DNA of 64,000 nt from Brevibacillus laterosporus DSM 25 (GCF_002706795.1 NZ_CP017705.1:4501501-4565500), one strand, 5' to 3'; positions 16,026-26,646 are shown, counted from the stretch's first letter. Translations and numbers: made by a program. The notes: a model not told the origin generated them from the sequence alone.

Positions 16026-18677
16026 ATGTCTGATGCTCACCCTTGGCTTGATGTCATGCTGACTGAAAAACATTTGCTTGAAGGTTTAGCTGATCTATGT
16101 ATAGCGAATGGTTGGAGAAAGGAAGCTGAATTTCACAAAGTAGTGTACGCATCTCGACTGACCAAACCAACTATTGTTCGGTTCTTTTTACCCTTGGCTC
16201 GCCCCGATGTTGATATTCCCAAGCTAGCTTATCCAGATGATTTTTATATTTATTTGGATGGCAAATTAATGCCTAGTACGTATTATAGCGTAATAGAGAA
16301 GGCAAATGGAGGCTTACGAATTGAATTCGAACCAGGTGTGCAGGGACAAGCTGCGATTTACTATAGCGAGATAGAGGGTACAGAGGAGTTTGAGTTTTAC
16401 GTTGCCAAACACTATATCCTACGGAACATCTCGGGAAACTTGTTTGGAATGGCCGTACTTGGAAAGGTAAAGGAACAAATTTATAACACAGGTGAAAGAG
16501 TACCCTTTTCTGTTTATCATCCAGCTGCAGATTGGGGTACACAACTTATGCCGCATGACACAGGCATTTTTTCTTGGGCAATTAAAAAAGTGGAGGAAGA
16601 AGACCTGTATGAACGACATACGTTATATTTCTACCAACTGGATAAATTTATAGTAGGCGGCAATATGATCGTAGGCTGGCAAGATCCGAAAGAGTTTCAA
16701 CGAGTTGCGTTAGACGTAGAGGTTCAATCGTCGATGTGGGGATTACAATCCAAGTCCCAAGCATTGCAATTTAAAGTCACAGAGCAGTATCCGCAATTTT
16801 ACCAATCTCCAATCGTTACTTCAAGAACCCGAATTCCACAGCTAGAAAGCATTGATACTATCGGAGGTTTACACGTAAAATACACCAACTGGTGGAGCGA
16901 TAGCAATGTGTTTGTTAGAGGTTTTGTAGATGGTAAATCGCTCATGTTTATCATTATCTCAGATACTGCACCTGTATGGAATAGTAATGCGGTACCTGCT
17001 ATCCCTCTTTATATGGGAGATTTTGATATAGAGGGCGAGATGGAGGAAGTTCTGAAGAGAGATCTTGTCTTTGATCTTGACCAAGCATCGCGCAAAAAAA
17101 TAACTATCGTGTCCAATAATCCAATGAAATCACAGGGGTCAAAAGTCAAAGTCTGGTTATCTGGGGATGTAAATGGGGATGAAGGTGAGCTTGTAAAGGT
17201 CTCTGTAGAAGGGGTAGAGGTAGGAGTTTTTCATACAATTGACTATCAGAGTCCAGTTGATATAAAAACGGATGCAGAGTACCTAGGAGAGTTTGATGTT
17301 TTTGGAATAGACGATAAGAGCACTATTACGATTGAGGTTCAGAGTACTGCTGGGGTAAACGCATATCCTCCTGTATCAGCCCGCATATGGCTTGATTTTA
17401 CTATTTATACAGATAAGGGTGGTAAGCCAGCAGCTTTGTTCTCTGGTTCTGCTTTAAATAAAAAAGGGGCAAATGTAGACAACGCATTAAGGGCTTCTGC
17501 CACATTTGATTATGATGATTACGATGCAGACAACTGGCAAGATACCTTGTTACCCATTTTAAAGGAATATCCAGTCCATCCGAGTAACGGGATCGATTCT
17601 GTCATGGTAAAAAGAACGAAATACGGCGCACGTTATCAATCCTATTATTTTTCTTGGAATGTTCCGCCTAATAACATGCCTCCCTTGCGTGAAACCAAAA
17701 AGAAAGAAAAACATCCAAGAGCTTGGAACAACTATATGCACGAGCTATACAAATATCAATTCAGCCCTTCCAGATATAGTGAAAAAGCACATGCATCCAA
17801 AGCTATGCTGATTCATCCAGAAGATGGAGCTCATGGAACGCTACGACATGTTATTTTTGTATCTCCCTTAACTATAATGAATGGTGATGAATTAACTGTA
17901 GCCGATCAATACTGCGATATAGACGGAATGCATAAACATTTAATCTATTCCTACTACCTAGTGGAGGGAATTTCTCCCATGACGAAACGACCTGGAACTC
18001 CTTTTCGTCCAGCAGGGCTCGGGATTCTAAAGGAAGGAAACATTACGCTTCCTCCAATTCCCCCCGATCCACCGCCGCCACTGCCATTCGTGGTATCCAT
18101 TTCACCATCCTTTTCGAAAATAAAGACTGGAGAATCCGTTAACTTTACATCAAGTTATAGTAGGCATTCGCCCGTTCTACATTTTGAATGGAATGGATCG
18201 GAAGACCACCATAAGGGGAGTTATTCAGTAGATCAGGCTCAATTTACATTCAAGCAGAGTGGAACCTACACGGTAACACTAACGATTGTAAATGAACAGG
18301 GGCAAAAAGGGAAAGCGTCGGCAACGATTGAAGTTATAGAGCCGCCACCACCACCACCTCCGCCACCACCTCCAAACACGCAAAAATGTGGCAAACTGGC
18401 AGAATCGGGCGGAGGACAGCGGACGGAAAAATATCATGAGCTCGGTTCAAATGGAGGGAATGTTGTTATTGACTACGACATGTACGGAGTGCCTGATCGT
18501 ATGGATGTCTTTTATCAAGATAATCTAGTGGCTAGTACTTATGGAGAAGTAAGTAACAAAGGGAGCTTGTCGTTTCAATATAATCCATTTGGTGGAATAA
18601 CCCAGATTAAGGTCGTCGTATCATCAAGCAGTTCGGGTACTCAATGGGAATACTTGGTGCATTGCCCTAGTCCATAG
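16026..18677 (+). CDS. Large tail fibre/adhesin with PKD domain (paralog A)
   Basis: 883 residues from ATG 16026 (AGGGAG 8 nt upstream). First of three consecutive paralogs. The shared core is VKYTNWWSDSNVFVRGFVDG (about 285) and, at about 520-675, RAWNNYMHELYKYQFSPSRY, then LIHPEDGAHGTLR and GTPFRPAGLGIL. Unique to this copy are an inserted beta module (about 340-480), a PKD-like Ig domain at about 687-772 (PFVVSISPSFSKIKTGESV; FKQSGTYTVTLTIVNEQG), an 11-proline linker (about 775-787) and a small C-terminal domain. PKD domains are extracellular beta-sandwiches that usually extend or bind. A tail fibre role is inferred from context. Confidence 0.7.
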   Translation: MSDAHPWLDVMLTEKHLLEGLADLCIANGWRKEAEFHKVVYASRLTKPTIVRFFLPLARPDVDIPKLAYPDDFYIYLDGKLMPSTYYSVIEKANGGLRIEFEPGVQGQAAIYYSEIEGTEEFEFYVAKHYILRNISGNLFGMAVLGKVKEQIYNTGERVPFSVYHPAADWGTQLMPHDTGIFSWAIKKVEEEDLYERHTLYFYQLDKFIVGGNMIVGWQDPKEFQRVALDVEVQSSMWGLQSKSQALQFKVTEQYPQFYQSPIVTSRTRIPQLESIDTIGGLHVKYTNWWSDSNVFVRGFVDGKSLMFIIISDTAPVWNSNAVPAIPLYMGDFDIEGEMEEVLKRDLVFDLDQASRKKITIVSNNPMKSQGSKVKVWLSGDVNGDEGELVKVSVEGVEVGVFHTIDYQSPVDIKTDAEYLGEFDVFGIDDKSTITIEVQSTAGVNAYPPVSARIWLDFTIYTDKGGKPAALFSGSALNKKGANVDNALRASATFDYDDYDADNWQDTLLPILKEYPVHPSNGIDSVMVKRTKYGARYQSYYFSWNVPPNNMPPLRETKKKEKHPRAWNNYMHELYKYQFSPSRYSEKAHASKAMLIHPEDGAHGTLRHVIFVSPLTIMNGDELTVADQYCDIDGMHKHLIYSYYLVEGISPMTKRPGTPFRPAGLGILKEGNITLPPIPPDPPPPLPFVVSISPSFSKIKTGESVNFTSSYSRHSPVLHFEWNGSEDHHKGSYSVDQAQFTFKQSGTYTVTLTIVNEQGQKGKASATIEVIEPPPPPPPPPPPNTQKCGKLAESGGGQRTEKYHELGSNGGNVVIDYDMYGVPDRMDVFYQDNLVASTYGEVSNKGSLSFQYNPFGGITQIKVVVSSSSSGTQWEYLVHCPSP

Positions 18678-18717
18678 GAATAGGGGATTTAAATAAAACA
18701 TATAAGGGGTGTATGAT

Positions 18718-20139
18718 ATGCCTTTCATTGACACGACTGCTGCTACTTTTTCACCGAAAGTAACAGAGTCTGATTTACAAGCACGATTAGGTGATCTGCT
18801 CGCGACAGCAGGCTGGAGCGTTGCGGCTAACTTTAAGAAGGTCATTTTTGATGCAAGCTTAACAAATCCAAGGTCGACTAAAACCCCCAGTAATGTGTAT
18901 CGAATAACGGTTGCTGAGCATTTTATTTATGCAAATCAAGAAAATAAGATGTTTGGAATTGCGATTACTGGCTCTTGGAGTCCAAAACTACTGGAGTATA
19001 AATTCAGACCTGATAAAGATGCGATTGCTGATTTTGCTGATTGGACAACCAATGAATTCAGAAAATATCGGTCTCCTCAAACACTATTTGTCTACATGGT
19101 TGAAGACCTAAAGGGATTGACTCTAAATTATTCAGATGTTGTCTTAGCTTGGGATACAAGTCTAGAAAAGGAACAATTGCGCGCAGCAGTCGATATTGAG
19201 GTTGAATCCAGTAAATGGAGTGATTCTGGATCGTCGAATGTTGTATTCACAATTGACAAGGCTGAGGGAGGCCGAATGCAATCACCTGTAATGCAGGCTG
19301 GTCTTCGTACTAATTTATTAGAAAAATATTTCGAACCATCTTACAATTCTGCTGTTCAGTTTACGAACTGGTGGGCTGATTCTGAGATATCAATCAAAGG
19401 TACTCTTTCAAAGACGAATGCATTCTTTGTTATGCAATGCGATAATGTGCCTGCACCTGAAGGGAACTTAGTACCAAGTATTCCGTTTTACTTTGGCAAG
19501 CTGGATCCAATTGAAGAAGGCGACAATGCTTACGCCTTGTTTGTTGGTAGTGTACCTATTGAGAAAAATCTCAAGGATATTACGGAATATGATTACGACA
19601 ATACAGCAACTCGTCAACCCAATATTATGCCGTTGCTCAAATCGTATCCAAAATTCCCTGCTAACGGGCTGGATAACGTATGTGTACATCGTGGTAAGCT
19701 GGGTGCTCGCTATCAGGCACACTATTTGTCCTGGAATGCACCACCAAATCAGATGCCACCAGAACGATCTTCAGTCGATGGAAAACGAGATTACCCGCGA
19801 GCTTGGAATAACGCAGAGAATCCTTTATATAAATACAATTTTAATCCGTCTCGATATAGTAGTAAGGTTCATACTTCCAAAGTATACGTAATCCACCCTG
19901 AGGAAGGTGTGCGTGGAACGCTAAAAGATACCATCGCTTTGGCTGCATTCTCCTTTCATGCAAATAAATTACGAGTCAAAAAAGCTCATTGTCCAGACGA
20001 ATTTGACGTGTACCGCTATTTCATGGTAGAAGGTGTTTCTCCTCTTACCAAGAAGCCAGGGACTCAATTCCGTCCTGCTGGGATTGGCTTGTACCTGAAC
20101 ACGGTTGATAAAGAAGGAAAAGAAATCCCTACTCCTTAG
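18718..20139 (+). CDS. Tail fibre/adhesin core (paralog B)
   Basis: 473 residues. ATG 18718 is preferred (AAGGGG 8 nt upstream); GTG 18709 lies in the ribosome binding site. It is the minimal form of the family, with no PKD or inserted module: VQFTNWWADSEISIKGTL (about 215), HYLSWNAPPNQMPPERSS, RAWNNAENPLYKYNFNPSRY, VIHPEEGVRGTLK, GTQFRPAGIGLYL. The C-terminal 150 residues are the most conserved between the three paralogs, consistent with a common attachment or trimer-forming end. Confidence 0.7.
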   Translation: MPFIDTTAATFSPKVTESDLQARLGDLLATAGWSVAANFKKVIFDASLTNPRSTKTPSNVYRITVAEHFIYANQENKMFGIAITGSWSPKLLEYKFRPDKDAIADFADWTTNEFRKYRSPQTLFVYMVEDLKGLTLNYSDVVLAWDTSLEKEQLRAAVDIEVESSKWSDSGSSNVVFTIDKAEGGRMQSPVMQAGLRTNLLEKYFEPSYNSAVQFTNWWADSEISIKGTLSKTNAFFVMQCDNVPAPEGNLVPSIPFYFGKLDPIEEGDNAYALFVGSVPIEKNLKDITEYDYDNTATRQPNIMPLLKSYPKFPANGLDNVCVHRGKLGARYQAHYLSWNAPPNQMPPERSSVDGKRDYPRAWNNAENPLYKYNFNPSRYSSKVHTSKVYVIHPEEGVRGTLKDTIALAAFSFHANKLRVKKAHCPDEFDVYRYFMVEGVSPLTKKPGTQFRPAGIGLYLNTVDKEGKEIPTP

Positions 20140-20173
20140 GATTAGGTAAAACACGTAGAGAGGTGAATGCGTA

Positions 20174-22009
20174 ATGGCATGGTTTGATGGAGATTCTACC
20201 ATTCAGTTGTTTCCTGATAAACTTGAAAAATTATTTAATGATCATGGGTGGCAAACTTATGTAAAATATCGCGCGCTAACAGATCATGCAAGAAGAGTCA
20301 CAACAAAATTTGCAGATGTACGATTGTTTCGATCCGTTGGAAGTGATGGTCAAGTTCGAAATTTTGGTATGGTATATGGCTACGGTGGTAAATTCAAGAA
20401 GCCTGGTGAAGTAGATTATATTTCACAAAATTCAGTGTTAGGTGAAGCTACTTTGCTTACGGGTTCAACAACCCAATTGCAAGTCATTGTTTACCCTATC
20501 GAAAAAGGATCACTAATGCTTTACAAAAATGGAGTATTTGTTGATAAAGCAGAGTATAAGGTGGAGGACTTTACTGGAGTTATTACTCTCAATTCTCCGA
20601 CAGAACCTAATGATAAATTCACGGTTTCCTATGCCCCCGCACCAAATGCCCCTGATATGCCCAAAAGATTGTATTTCTTTACCTATGATGATGTTCGAAG
20701 CGAGAAGATTGTTCAAGGAATGGATGGCAATGTAAAAGTAGGTGATCCTGAATCAATTTTGCCTGATGGGGATGGCACCAAACGAAGCTTCCCGATTCCA
20801 ACAGTAACTACAATTAAGGAAGGAACGGTACGTCTTTATATAAACCAGATTGAAATTTCGCCTGAGGAGTACGACGTAGATTACACGACGAACACAATCA
20901 AAATTCTTTCCACTCGTCCAGCTCCTGATTTGGGGGCAGAGCTACATGCTTCCTATGTACGTGTGTTAGTTGGAACTGGAACAAAGACAATTAACTATGG
21001 CGATATCTTAGTGAAAAAATTTGATCCAGATGATGGTAAATCTATGATGGATGGTGTATATTCTGCCATTACTTATATTTATCCATCCATGCCAACTGCC
21101 TTGTCCTTTACTCCTTTAGATCATTTTGATCGAGGTTGGCAACGTGACTCTACTATGTTTTATTGGGGAAATATGACAAAGGATCGAATCGTTTTATTCC
21201 TGCGTCCTGATCCAACAGCGGGTCCTGAGAACACCTATTATGCTCCTTTATATATTGGACGTATGACAACGCTTGGTAAGTCTCCACGTAAAAATCATGT
21301 GATTATGTCAGGGTGTCGTCCAAAAGATGAGATTAAATGGAAGAAGGATATGAAATTAGGAGCTCTGTTCGTTGACTTTGGTAACCATACCTCCAATGGT
21401 AATAGTAGTGTACAGTTGCAACAATCTATTGGTGGTACGTATTACCAAGAGCATTATCTAGCTTTTATTACACATGACAAAATGGTTGATGAAGGTGAGT
21501 CACGCTTCAATCCATCTGTTTATAGTGGGAAATATCATATTTCGCCAATGTATGTAGTACATCCAAACGATGGTTTTGTTGGTAAGCTGGATGAGTGCTA
21601 TGCTATCCATCCAAAAAATATCTCTCAGTTGGACGAGCTAGAAGTAATTGAGACTTCTGAAAATGAAGATCTGGGTAAAGGAGATGGAGTGAAGAAAACC
21701 TTCCATCTCTCCCACCAACCTTCACTAAAAGATGATGGGACCCCTTTCAAGCTGGAGGTAAAAGTAGATTGTACGATGATGGTGCTTGGAACGGATTATA
21801 CGCTTGATTTTGAAACAAAGAGAATTGTGTTCTTGGATGGAAAAGAACCTGCGAAAGATGCAGAAATACTTGCTACTTATGACTATAAGCAGCTGTATCG
21901 CTATACATTGGCAGATACACCTGTATGTCCTTTAACGTTAGCAACCATAAGCCCGTTTGCACCTATCGGTCTTGGTATCCTAAAAGACACACTTGTTAAA
22001 AACAGCTAA
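20174..22009 (+). CDS. Tail fibre/adhesin with three inserted beta-sandwich modules (paralog C)
   Basis: 611 residues from ATG 20174 (AGAGAGGTGA upstream). The core is diverged but recognisable: HYLAFITHDKMV, ESRFNPSVYSGKYHISPMYV, VHPNDGFVGKLDE, FAPIGLGILKD. Three copies of a module of about 75 residues are inserted, near 85-155, 190-270 and 490-590. Each follows the pattern G-x-F-x-(I/L)-x...V-x-L-Y-x-N-x(4)...Y-x-V-D-x(3)-x-I...A-x-Y. The same kind of module occurs in the tail tube protein and at the end of the protein at 27570. Confidence 0.7.
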   Translation: MAWFDGDSTIQLFPDKLEKLFNDHGWQTYVKYRALTDHARRVTTKFADVRLFRSVGSDGQVRNFGMVYGYGGKFKKPGEVDYISQNSVLGEATLLTGSTTQLQVIVYPIEKGSLMLYKNGVFVDKAEYKVEDFTGVITLNSPTEPNDKFTVSYAPAPNAPDMPKRLYFFTYDDVRSEKIVQGMDGNVKVGDPESILPDGDGTKRSFPIPTVTTIKEGTVRLYINQIEISPEEYDVDYTTNTIKILSTRPAPDLGAELHASYVRVLVGTGTKTINYGDILVKKFDPDDGKSMMDGVYSAITYIYPSMPTALSFTPLDHFDRGWQRDSTMFYWGNMTKDRIVLFLRPDPTAGPENTYYAPLYIGRMTTLGKSPRKNHVIMSGCRPKDEIKWKKDMKLGALFVDFGNHTSNGNSSVQLQQSIGGTYYQEHYLAFITHDKMVDEGESRFNPSVYSGKYHISPMYVVHPNDGFVGKLDECYAIHPKNISQLDELEVIETSENEDLGKGDGVKKTFHLSHQPSLKDDGTPFKLEVKVDCTMMVLGTDYTLDFETKRIVFLDGKEPAKDAEILATYDYKQLYRYTLADTPVCPLTLATISPFAPIGLGILKDTLVKNS

Positions 22010-22030
22010 TAAGGCGGGGAGGTTGGCGGT

Positions 22031-25000
22031 GTGCTGAATGGTAAAAAATCTTACCTAATCAGTTTCACCGCCCTTTTTTCTAAAAAGGGCTATGAACTGG
22101 CGTTTGGTATAGACACAGTTTTTGATGGGATCAGAAATACTAAATACCATTTAACAGCCCCTGTTTACAGTACTTATAGAAGCCTTAAATTGGATACCTA
22201 CAAGACGGCAAATAAAGTCTCTTATTCCGCTACCGGTCTGCTTGGAAAAAACATGAAGTTGGCTTCTAACGTGACAGAAGTGGAGGGAGTAGAAGTAGAG
22301 TCAGTCTTTGGTAATGTCGTATCCTATCTTACGGACATCTATAGATACAGTAACGGGGAACATGCAGTGATCGACAGTAACAATCATTGTTTGCAAGAAG
22401 TAACACCATTTTTAAATGTCCAGAAACAGATCGACAGAAGTACAAAAGCTGATTCTACTTTACACGCTAAAAGCGAACAAACGGTCTTAGCAGAGACATT
22501 CGTTCCTGTTTATCAGTCAACTTTTACCTATGGATTAACAAGTCTGGAAGTCAAGAATCAGCTTACTATTAGTGCTGTAGGGTATGAACAAGATACTCAT
22601 ACAGCTACTAATTCTTTTGCAGATAAAATCTTGAATACTTATAAAGCATTGTTGGAAAATCAGGAGCTTGCATCCACAAGCAAGAGGCTAGATACTTCTC
22701 AACCTGATCAACTGACGAAAAGTAAAATGAAGAAGATAACCTATGAGGGTAAAGAAGTGCTCTCGTCACAAAATACTCTTTCTGAAGAGGTGGGAGAGCT
22801 ACAGGATACATGTCTGTTCAACAAGGTTGATTACGACGTAGAGAATCAAGCCAGTAAAGCTGCTCTCCGTATTAAGGGTGATATATTTGACAAGGAATGG
22901 GAACAGAATGCTCTTGGATATAGGGAGTCCATCTATGATGTAGATAAATTACATGATGTAACTGATACGGCTAGACAAGCCTCTTATCTAGCGGATTGTA
23001 CGGATAAGAAAGCAGCTAAGCCCGTTTTTGATTATAAAGAACAAATTGTGATTGAAACCTTACGTAATCCTATAAAAAAAGATACCCATGATGTATATTC
23101 TATCGTTCCTTTTTCTGACAGTGACTCTTTATCGATGCAAGCAGATACAAAAGAACCTCAGAATTTAATCAATGGACTAGCTTCTGAATATGTGCCTGGA
23201 AATGTTTCTGGTTCAATACAAAGCTATTTAAAACGAGATAGTGGGGTAACGATAGAAAAATTCTCTATCTCAAATTTGGGAACTGATTGGGATATTGATC
23301 ATCAAACCTCCGTTGCTGTAGAGGGACTAAAGAGCCTGTTCGTCCAAACTCCCGAAATTAGTAGAATGAGCCGCTTATTAGAAATTATGTATGGTGACAA
23401 AGCATTTAAGATGATCGAAGCAGGCATGGAAAACGTGATTAAGCATACAGTGATGCAAACTACTACAGATGTAGATATTCACTCTATCTCTCAAACAGTA
23501 ATACAACATTTACTGGAGGGTAATAGCAGTCATTCCTCAGATTCAGGAATTCAAAAATTTGTACAAGGTCTGGCTACTTATACCAGCGATGTCCAGATAG
23601 AGAGTGAAGAGCTTGGACAAAACCAGATTAAAGCGGATGGCTTTGAAGATAAAAAAATAGATGCGTTTGTAAGTACTAGTAGAAAACAGGCTTCTGTTAA
23701 CTGTTTTGTATCTACAGCGCATAGCAACTTTAAGCACCTAGTAAATAACTCTATATTTATATCTGGTCAGTCTGCACGAGCGCAATACTCAGATTCACCA
23801 GGAAACATAATCCAAGGTTCAGTAGAAAACCCTATCTTTTTAGATGTAGATCATACTGTCTTTGTAACGAAAAACCAAAATTGTTTGGGTGACATGGAAG
23901 AGCTGATTTCGTCGAATAGTGGGTTTACTCGTGAAATAGATCATCATCAACTACTGATAGCAGAAGTAAGAAAAGACATAGCTTCTGAAAATCCGATAAA
24001 CAGTACAAAGGTAAAAGTTATAAATGATGTAGATGTAGGAAATTCATTGAAATTAGATATTGGAAATAAGAAGAAGGAAGCAGAAGCTTTCATGCTCGAA
24101 GAAACATGTGGTAGTGGTATTCATTCTCGTAGTGATGCGATATCTCATAATGGAGTATCTGTCTTTAAAAATGATTTTGCTAATGCAGATACACAGAAAA
24201 TTGATTTAAGCTTTGTTGGTTTTACTGAAGATACGCAGCAAGAAACCATACGATGGATAGACAAATGGATGGATCAAGAAAGTGAATATGAGCCTCAGTA
24301 TACCGCACATTCAAGTGGAAGCGTACATGCTGTAGTAGAAGAAAGCGAAAAGGTCCGCAAGGGAACAGATTTGCCTATTGCTACGCTTGAGAACAAGGAG
24401 CTAGGGACAAAAGCTTCCTATGTAGATAGTATTCTTGATTATACAAAACAATCCAAACGAGAGTATACCAATAATGGATTGCTTATTTTCCTAACAGAAA
24501 GCACTTCTTCGATGGAAGAGGATTCGAGTGAAGTAGATTCGACAGAAACAGCAGATTATGTAATCAATTATGAAACAGTAGAGCAACGCCCAGAAATAGC
24601 CGACTATGTAACGAACTACGAAGCATCGGAGCAACGCCCAGAAGCAGCCGACTATGTAATAGATTACAATCATATAGCTGTAGATAAACCAGAATCAGGC
24701 TCATATGAAGTTAATTATGATACTAACACGAGTGACATAGAATTGGGCACCTATAAAGAAAAAATCCTGGATACCTTTACTTCTGTAAATGATACAGCAT
24801 TTGTACAACAATGCTCCTATGATTCTATTTTCGTGGAATGGAATAGTGGCGATAGACAACAGCTTACTCTGGATGCCATTTCAAATAGTCAGGAATCAGG
24901 AGAAATCAATAAACTTGACAACGCGAACCTCCAGAACATGGAGTTTGCTTCCTATGATAAAGGTTTGTCCACTGTAATAGAGGAAATGACGATGCAACAA

Positions 25001-25552
25001 GTAGGAGAAAACATCTATGATGCACATGTGGAAAACGCCGAGAGCTCTGGGGCGGATACCATTTCTTTGAGCGTTACTCAAAAGTTTGAAATGTCATATA
25101 TGGATGGAAGGAACAAGTTGGGAGTTTTACAAGATCAAGTACATGCAACAGATGACGGTGGATCTATTCAAACCACTATTAATCAAGATACGAAGGCCAA
25201 TTCCATTACAATGACTCAGGACAGCCAAGTTCACATCAATACAGATGGTGTACGGAAGAAGAAACGAATTGTAACTCATCTCCAAATAGCAGAACAGTCA
25301 AGCAAACGTAAACGTGTTTATCCAACACTCTTGTCTCATGCTTTAAAGGGTAAGCGTATGAAAAATGTAATAAAAACAGATCTGATTCAGCCTGAAGAAG
25401 CAAGAAGACCTAATAAAAAGATTAATACAGTTCTAGAACAAGGATCGAGAGCTACCAATGAAACCATCCCTTCTTCAACAAAACGTAAAATTTGGATGAT
25501 TCTTGGTAAAGTTGCTTCTTGGAGCATATGGAACTGGAAGAAAACAAGGTAG
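22031..25552 (+). CDS. Giant protein of unknown function in the fibre block
   Basis: 1173 residues from GTG 22031, with GGGGAGG 8 nt upstream. No domain recognised. The body is acidic and rich in Ser, Asp, Glu and Thr without cysteine clusters. Residues about 838-900 hold three tandem units of about 20 residues around ADYVxNYE and EQRPE. The last 90 residues turn strongly basic (KRKRVYPTLLSHALKGKRMK; STKRKIWMILGK). No signal peptide or membrane segment. Its place between fibre genes suggests a structural role, but a tail-carried payload with a basic end is equally open. Confidence 0.6.
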   Translation: MLNGKKSYLISFTALFSKKGYELAFGIDTVFDGIRNTKYHLTAPVYSTYRSLKLDTYKTANKVSYSATGLLGKNMKLASNVTEVEGVEVESVFGNVVSYLTDIYRYSNGEHAVIDSNNHCLQEVTPFLNVQKQIDRSTKADSTLHAKSEQTVLAETFVPVYQSTFTYGLTSLEVKNQLTISAVGYEQDTHTATNSFADKILNTYKALLENQELASTSKRLDTSQPDQLTKSKMKKITYEGKEVLSSQNTLSEEVGELQDTCLFNKVDYDVENQASKAALRIKGDIFDKEWEQNALGYRESIYDVDKLHDVTDTARQASYLADCTDKKAAKPVFDYKEQIVIETLRNPIKKDTHDVYSIVPFSDSDSLSMQADTKEPQNLINGLASEYVPGNVSGSIQSYLKRDSGVTIEKFSISNLGTDWDIDHQTSVAVEGLKSLFVQTPEISRMSRLLEIMYGDKAFKMIEAGMENVIKHTVMQTTTDVDIHSISQTVIQHLLEGNSSHSSDSGIQKFVQGLATYTSDVQIESEELGQNQIKADGFEDKKIDAFVSTSRKQASVNCFVSTAHSNFKHLVNNSIFISGQSARAQYSDSPGNIIQGSVENPIFLDVDHTVFVTKNQNCLGDMEELISSNSGFTREIDHHQLLIAEVRKDIASENPINSTKVKVINDVDVGNSLKLDIGNKKKEAEAFMLEETCGSGIHSRSDAISHNGVSVFKNDFANADTQKIDLSFVGFTEDTQQETIRWIDKWMDQESEYEPQYTAHSSGSVHAVVEESEKVRKGTDLPIATLENKELGTKASYVDSILDYTKQSKREYTNNGLLIFLTESTSSMEEDSSEVDSTETADYVINYETVEQRPEIADYVTNYEASEQRPEAADYVIDYNHIAVDKPESGSYEVNYDTNTSDIELGTYKEKILDTFTSVNDTAFVQQCSYDSIFVEWNSGDRQQLTLDAISNSQESGEINKLDNANLQNMEFASYDKGLSTVIEEMTMQQVGENIYDAHVENAESSGADTISLSVTQKFEMSYMDGRNKLGVLQDQVHATDDGGSIQTTINQDTKANSITMTQDSQVHINTDGVRKKKRIVTHLQIAEQSSKRKRVYPTLLSHALKGKRMKNVIKTDLIQPEEARRPNKKINTVLEQGSRATNETIPSSTKRKIWMILGKVASWSIWNWKKTR

Positions 25553-25560
25553 GGGAATTT

Positions 25561-26646
25561 ATGGGAATTTACAAGAAATGGAGTGGTTTGATTTTTGATG
25601 ATAAGTTTGATAACGGGAGTATTCACTCTTGTTACAACTTATCTCCAAGCAACGCCTGCTCACTTGATCGTAGTAAGAATCAGCTGGTTATGACCCATAC
25701 AGATTTGGAAACATCGGTGTTGTTCAATGTACCGAAGGATGAACATACCCTAATGTTTGAGGTAACAGCTGATTATGTCCCAACGGAGCTTGGTGATGAA
25801 GGTGGTATTCTCATTTGGCAAGATGGGTATCATCGACTAGAGTTTCTTGAGAGCAGAGATACGACAGTAAAGGAATACAGTAGATGGCGAGCCTATAAAA
25901 AAGGGAATAAATGGACTTTTTTTGCTAACCGAGGATATGGCTGGGAGTTATTTGATACAGATGATATAGTGGCTGAGAAGATGGGGGTTGTTGTCAAGAA
26001 TCCCTCATCATCAGGCTATATGAATCTAAATATTGATCGGCTAATCGTATGTAAGGATAGCAAAATCACAATTGGAAATCTACCACCAGGATTTTCTGTA
26101 TTTTTGTGTGATACGGATGGCTATACCGTTGCTTCTTCGACCTTAGAAGAAAATTGGACAGGAGTTGAATTAGAGCTCCCGACCTTGTCCTACCACGGCA
26201 TGATTCGAATCTATGATTCCACAGGTACACTCTTGTCCAGTCTGGGACCTGTTGAAATGTATGGTGGGGATGTCTTTTTATACGGGACAGACCTGCGGGT
26301 ACTTTGGAAAGGCGTTGAACTAAGCTCTACAGGAGAAACCTATCTGGGCACCATGTACGAAAAAACAATTATCGTTCAGATGGAGCTGCACAATCCGTCT
26401 TCCAATAAAACAGCAACAAGTATTTCCATGCGTATTTTAAAATACCTAGAGGAATTTGGATATGAGTGGGCTGATATTTGTCATGATGACGGATCAAATA
26501 TGCCGACGAACAATTATTCTCAAACCCTTGATATGGGGGACTTAGCTCCACTCACTAGTAGGAAGTTTTGGATGAAGGTAGAGAAAAAAAGTGAACGCTT
26601 TGGATTAAAGCCATTGCACTTCATTCTGGATATTAATCATTTGTAA
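25561..26646 (+). CDS. Beta-sandwich tail protein (DUF1349/lectin-like N-domain)
   Basis: 362 residues from ATG 25561, with AGGTAGGGG 6 nt upstream; an earlier in-frame ATG at 25519 lies inside the previous gene. Residues 1-170 (FDDKFDNGSI, LMFEVTADYVPTELGDEGG, ILIWQDGYHRLEFLES, GWELFD) resemble concanavalin-like or DUF1349-type beta-sandwich domains that bind glycans. The C-terminal part is also beta-rich. Followed 16 nt later by the next fibre gene. Tail adhesion role inferred. Confidence 0.6.
   Translation: MGIYKKWSGLIFDDKFDNGSIHSCYNLSPSNACSLDRSKNQLVMTHTDLETSVLFNVPKDEHTLMFEVTADYVPTELGDEGGILIWQDGYHRLEFLESRDTTVKEYSRWRAYKKGNKWTFFANRGYGWELFDTDDIVAEKMGVVVKNPSSSGYMNLNIDRLIVCKDSKITIGNLPPGFSVFLCDTDGYTVASSTLEENWTGVELELPTLSYHGMIRIYDSTGTLLSSLGPVEMYGGDVFLYGTDLRVLWKGVELSSTGETYLGTMYEKTIIVQMELHNPSSNKTATSISMRILKYLEEFGYEWADICHDDGSNMPTNNYSQTLDMGDLAPLTSRKFWMKVEKKSERFGLKPLHFILDINHL

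Noticed and set aside
21051-21080. CTTATATTT inside the 20174 gene as a further class I promoter
   Set aside because: The position 16 nt upstream reads ATGGT, not GTTAA, and it is intragenic. The CTTTATATT matches near 2340 and 28768 also lack the -35 box.
24541-24720. CRISPR-like tandem repeats
   Set aside because: The repeats encode in-frame ADYVxNYE protein units with diverging DNA and no spacers of fixed length.
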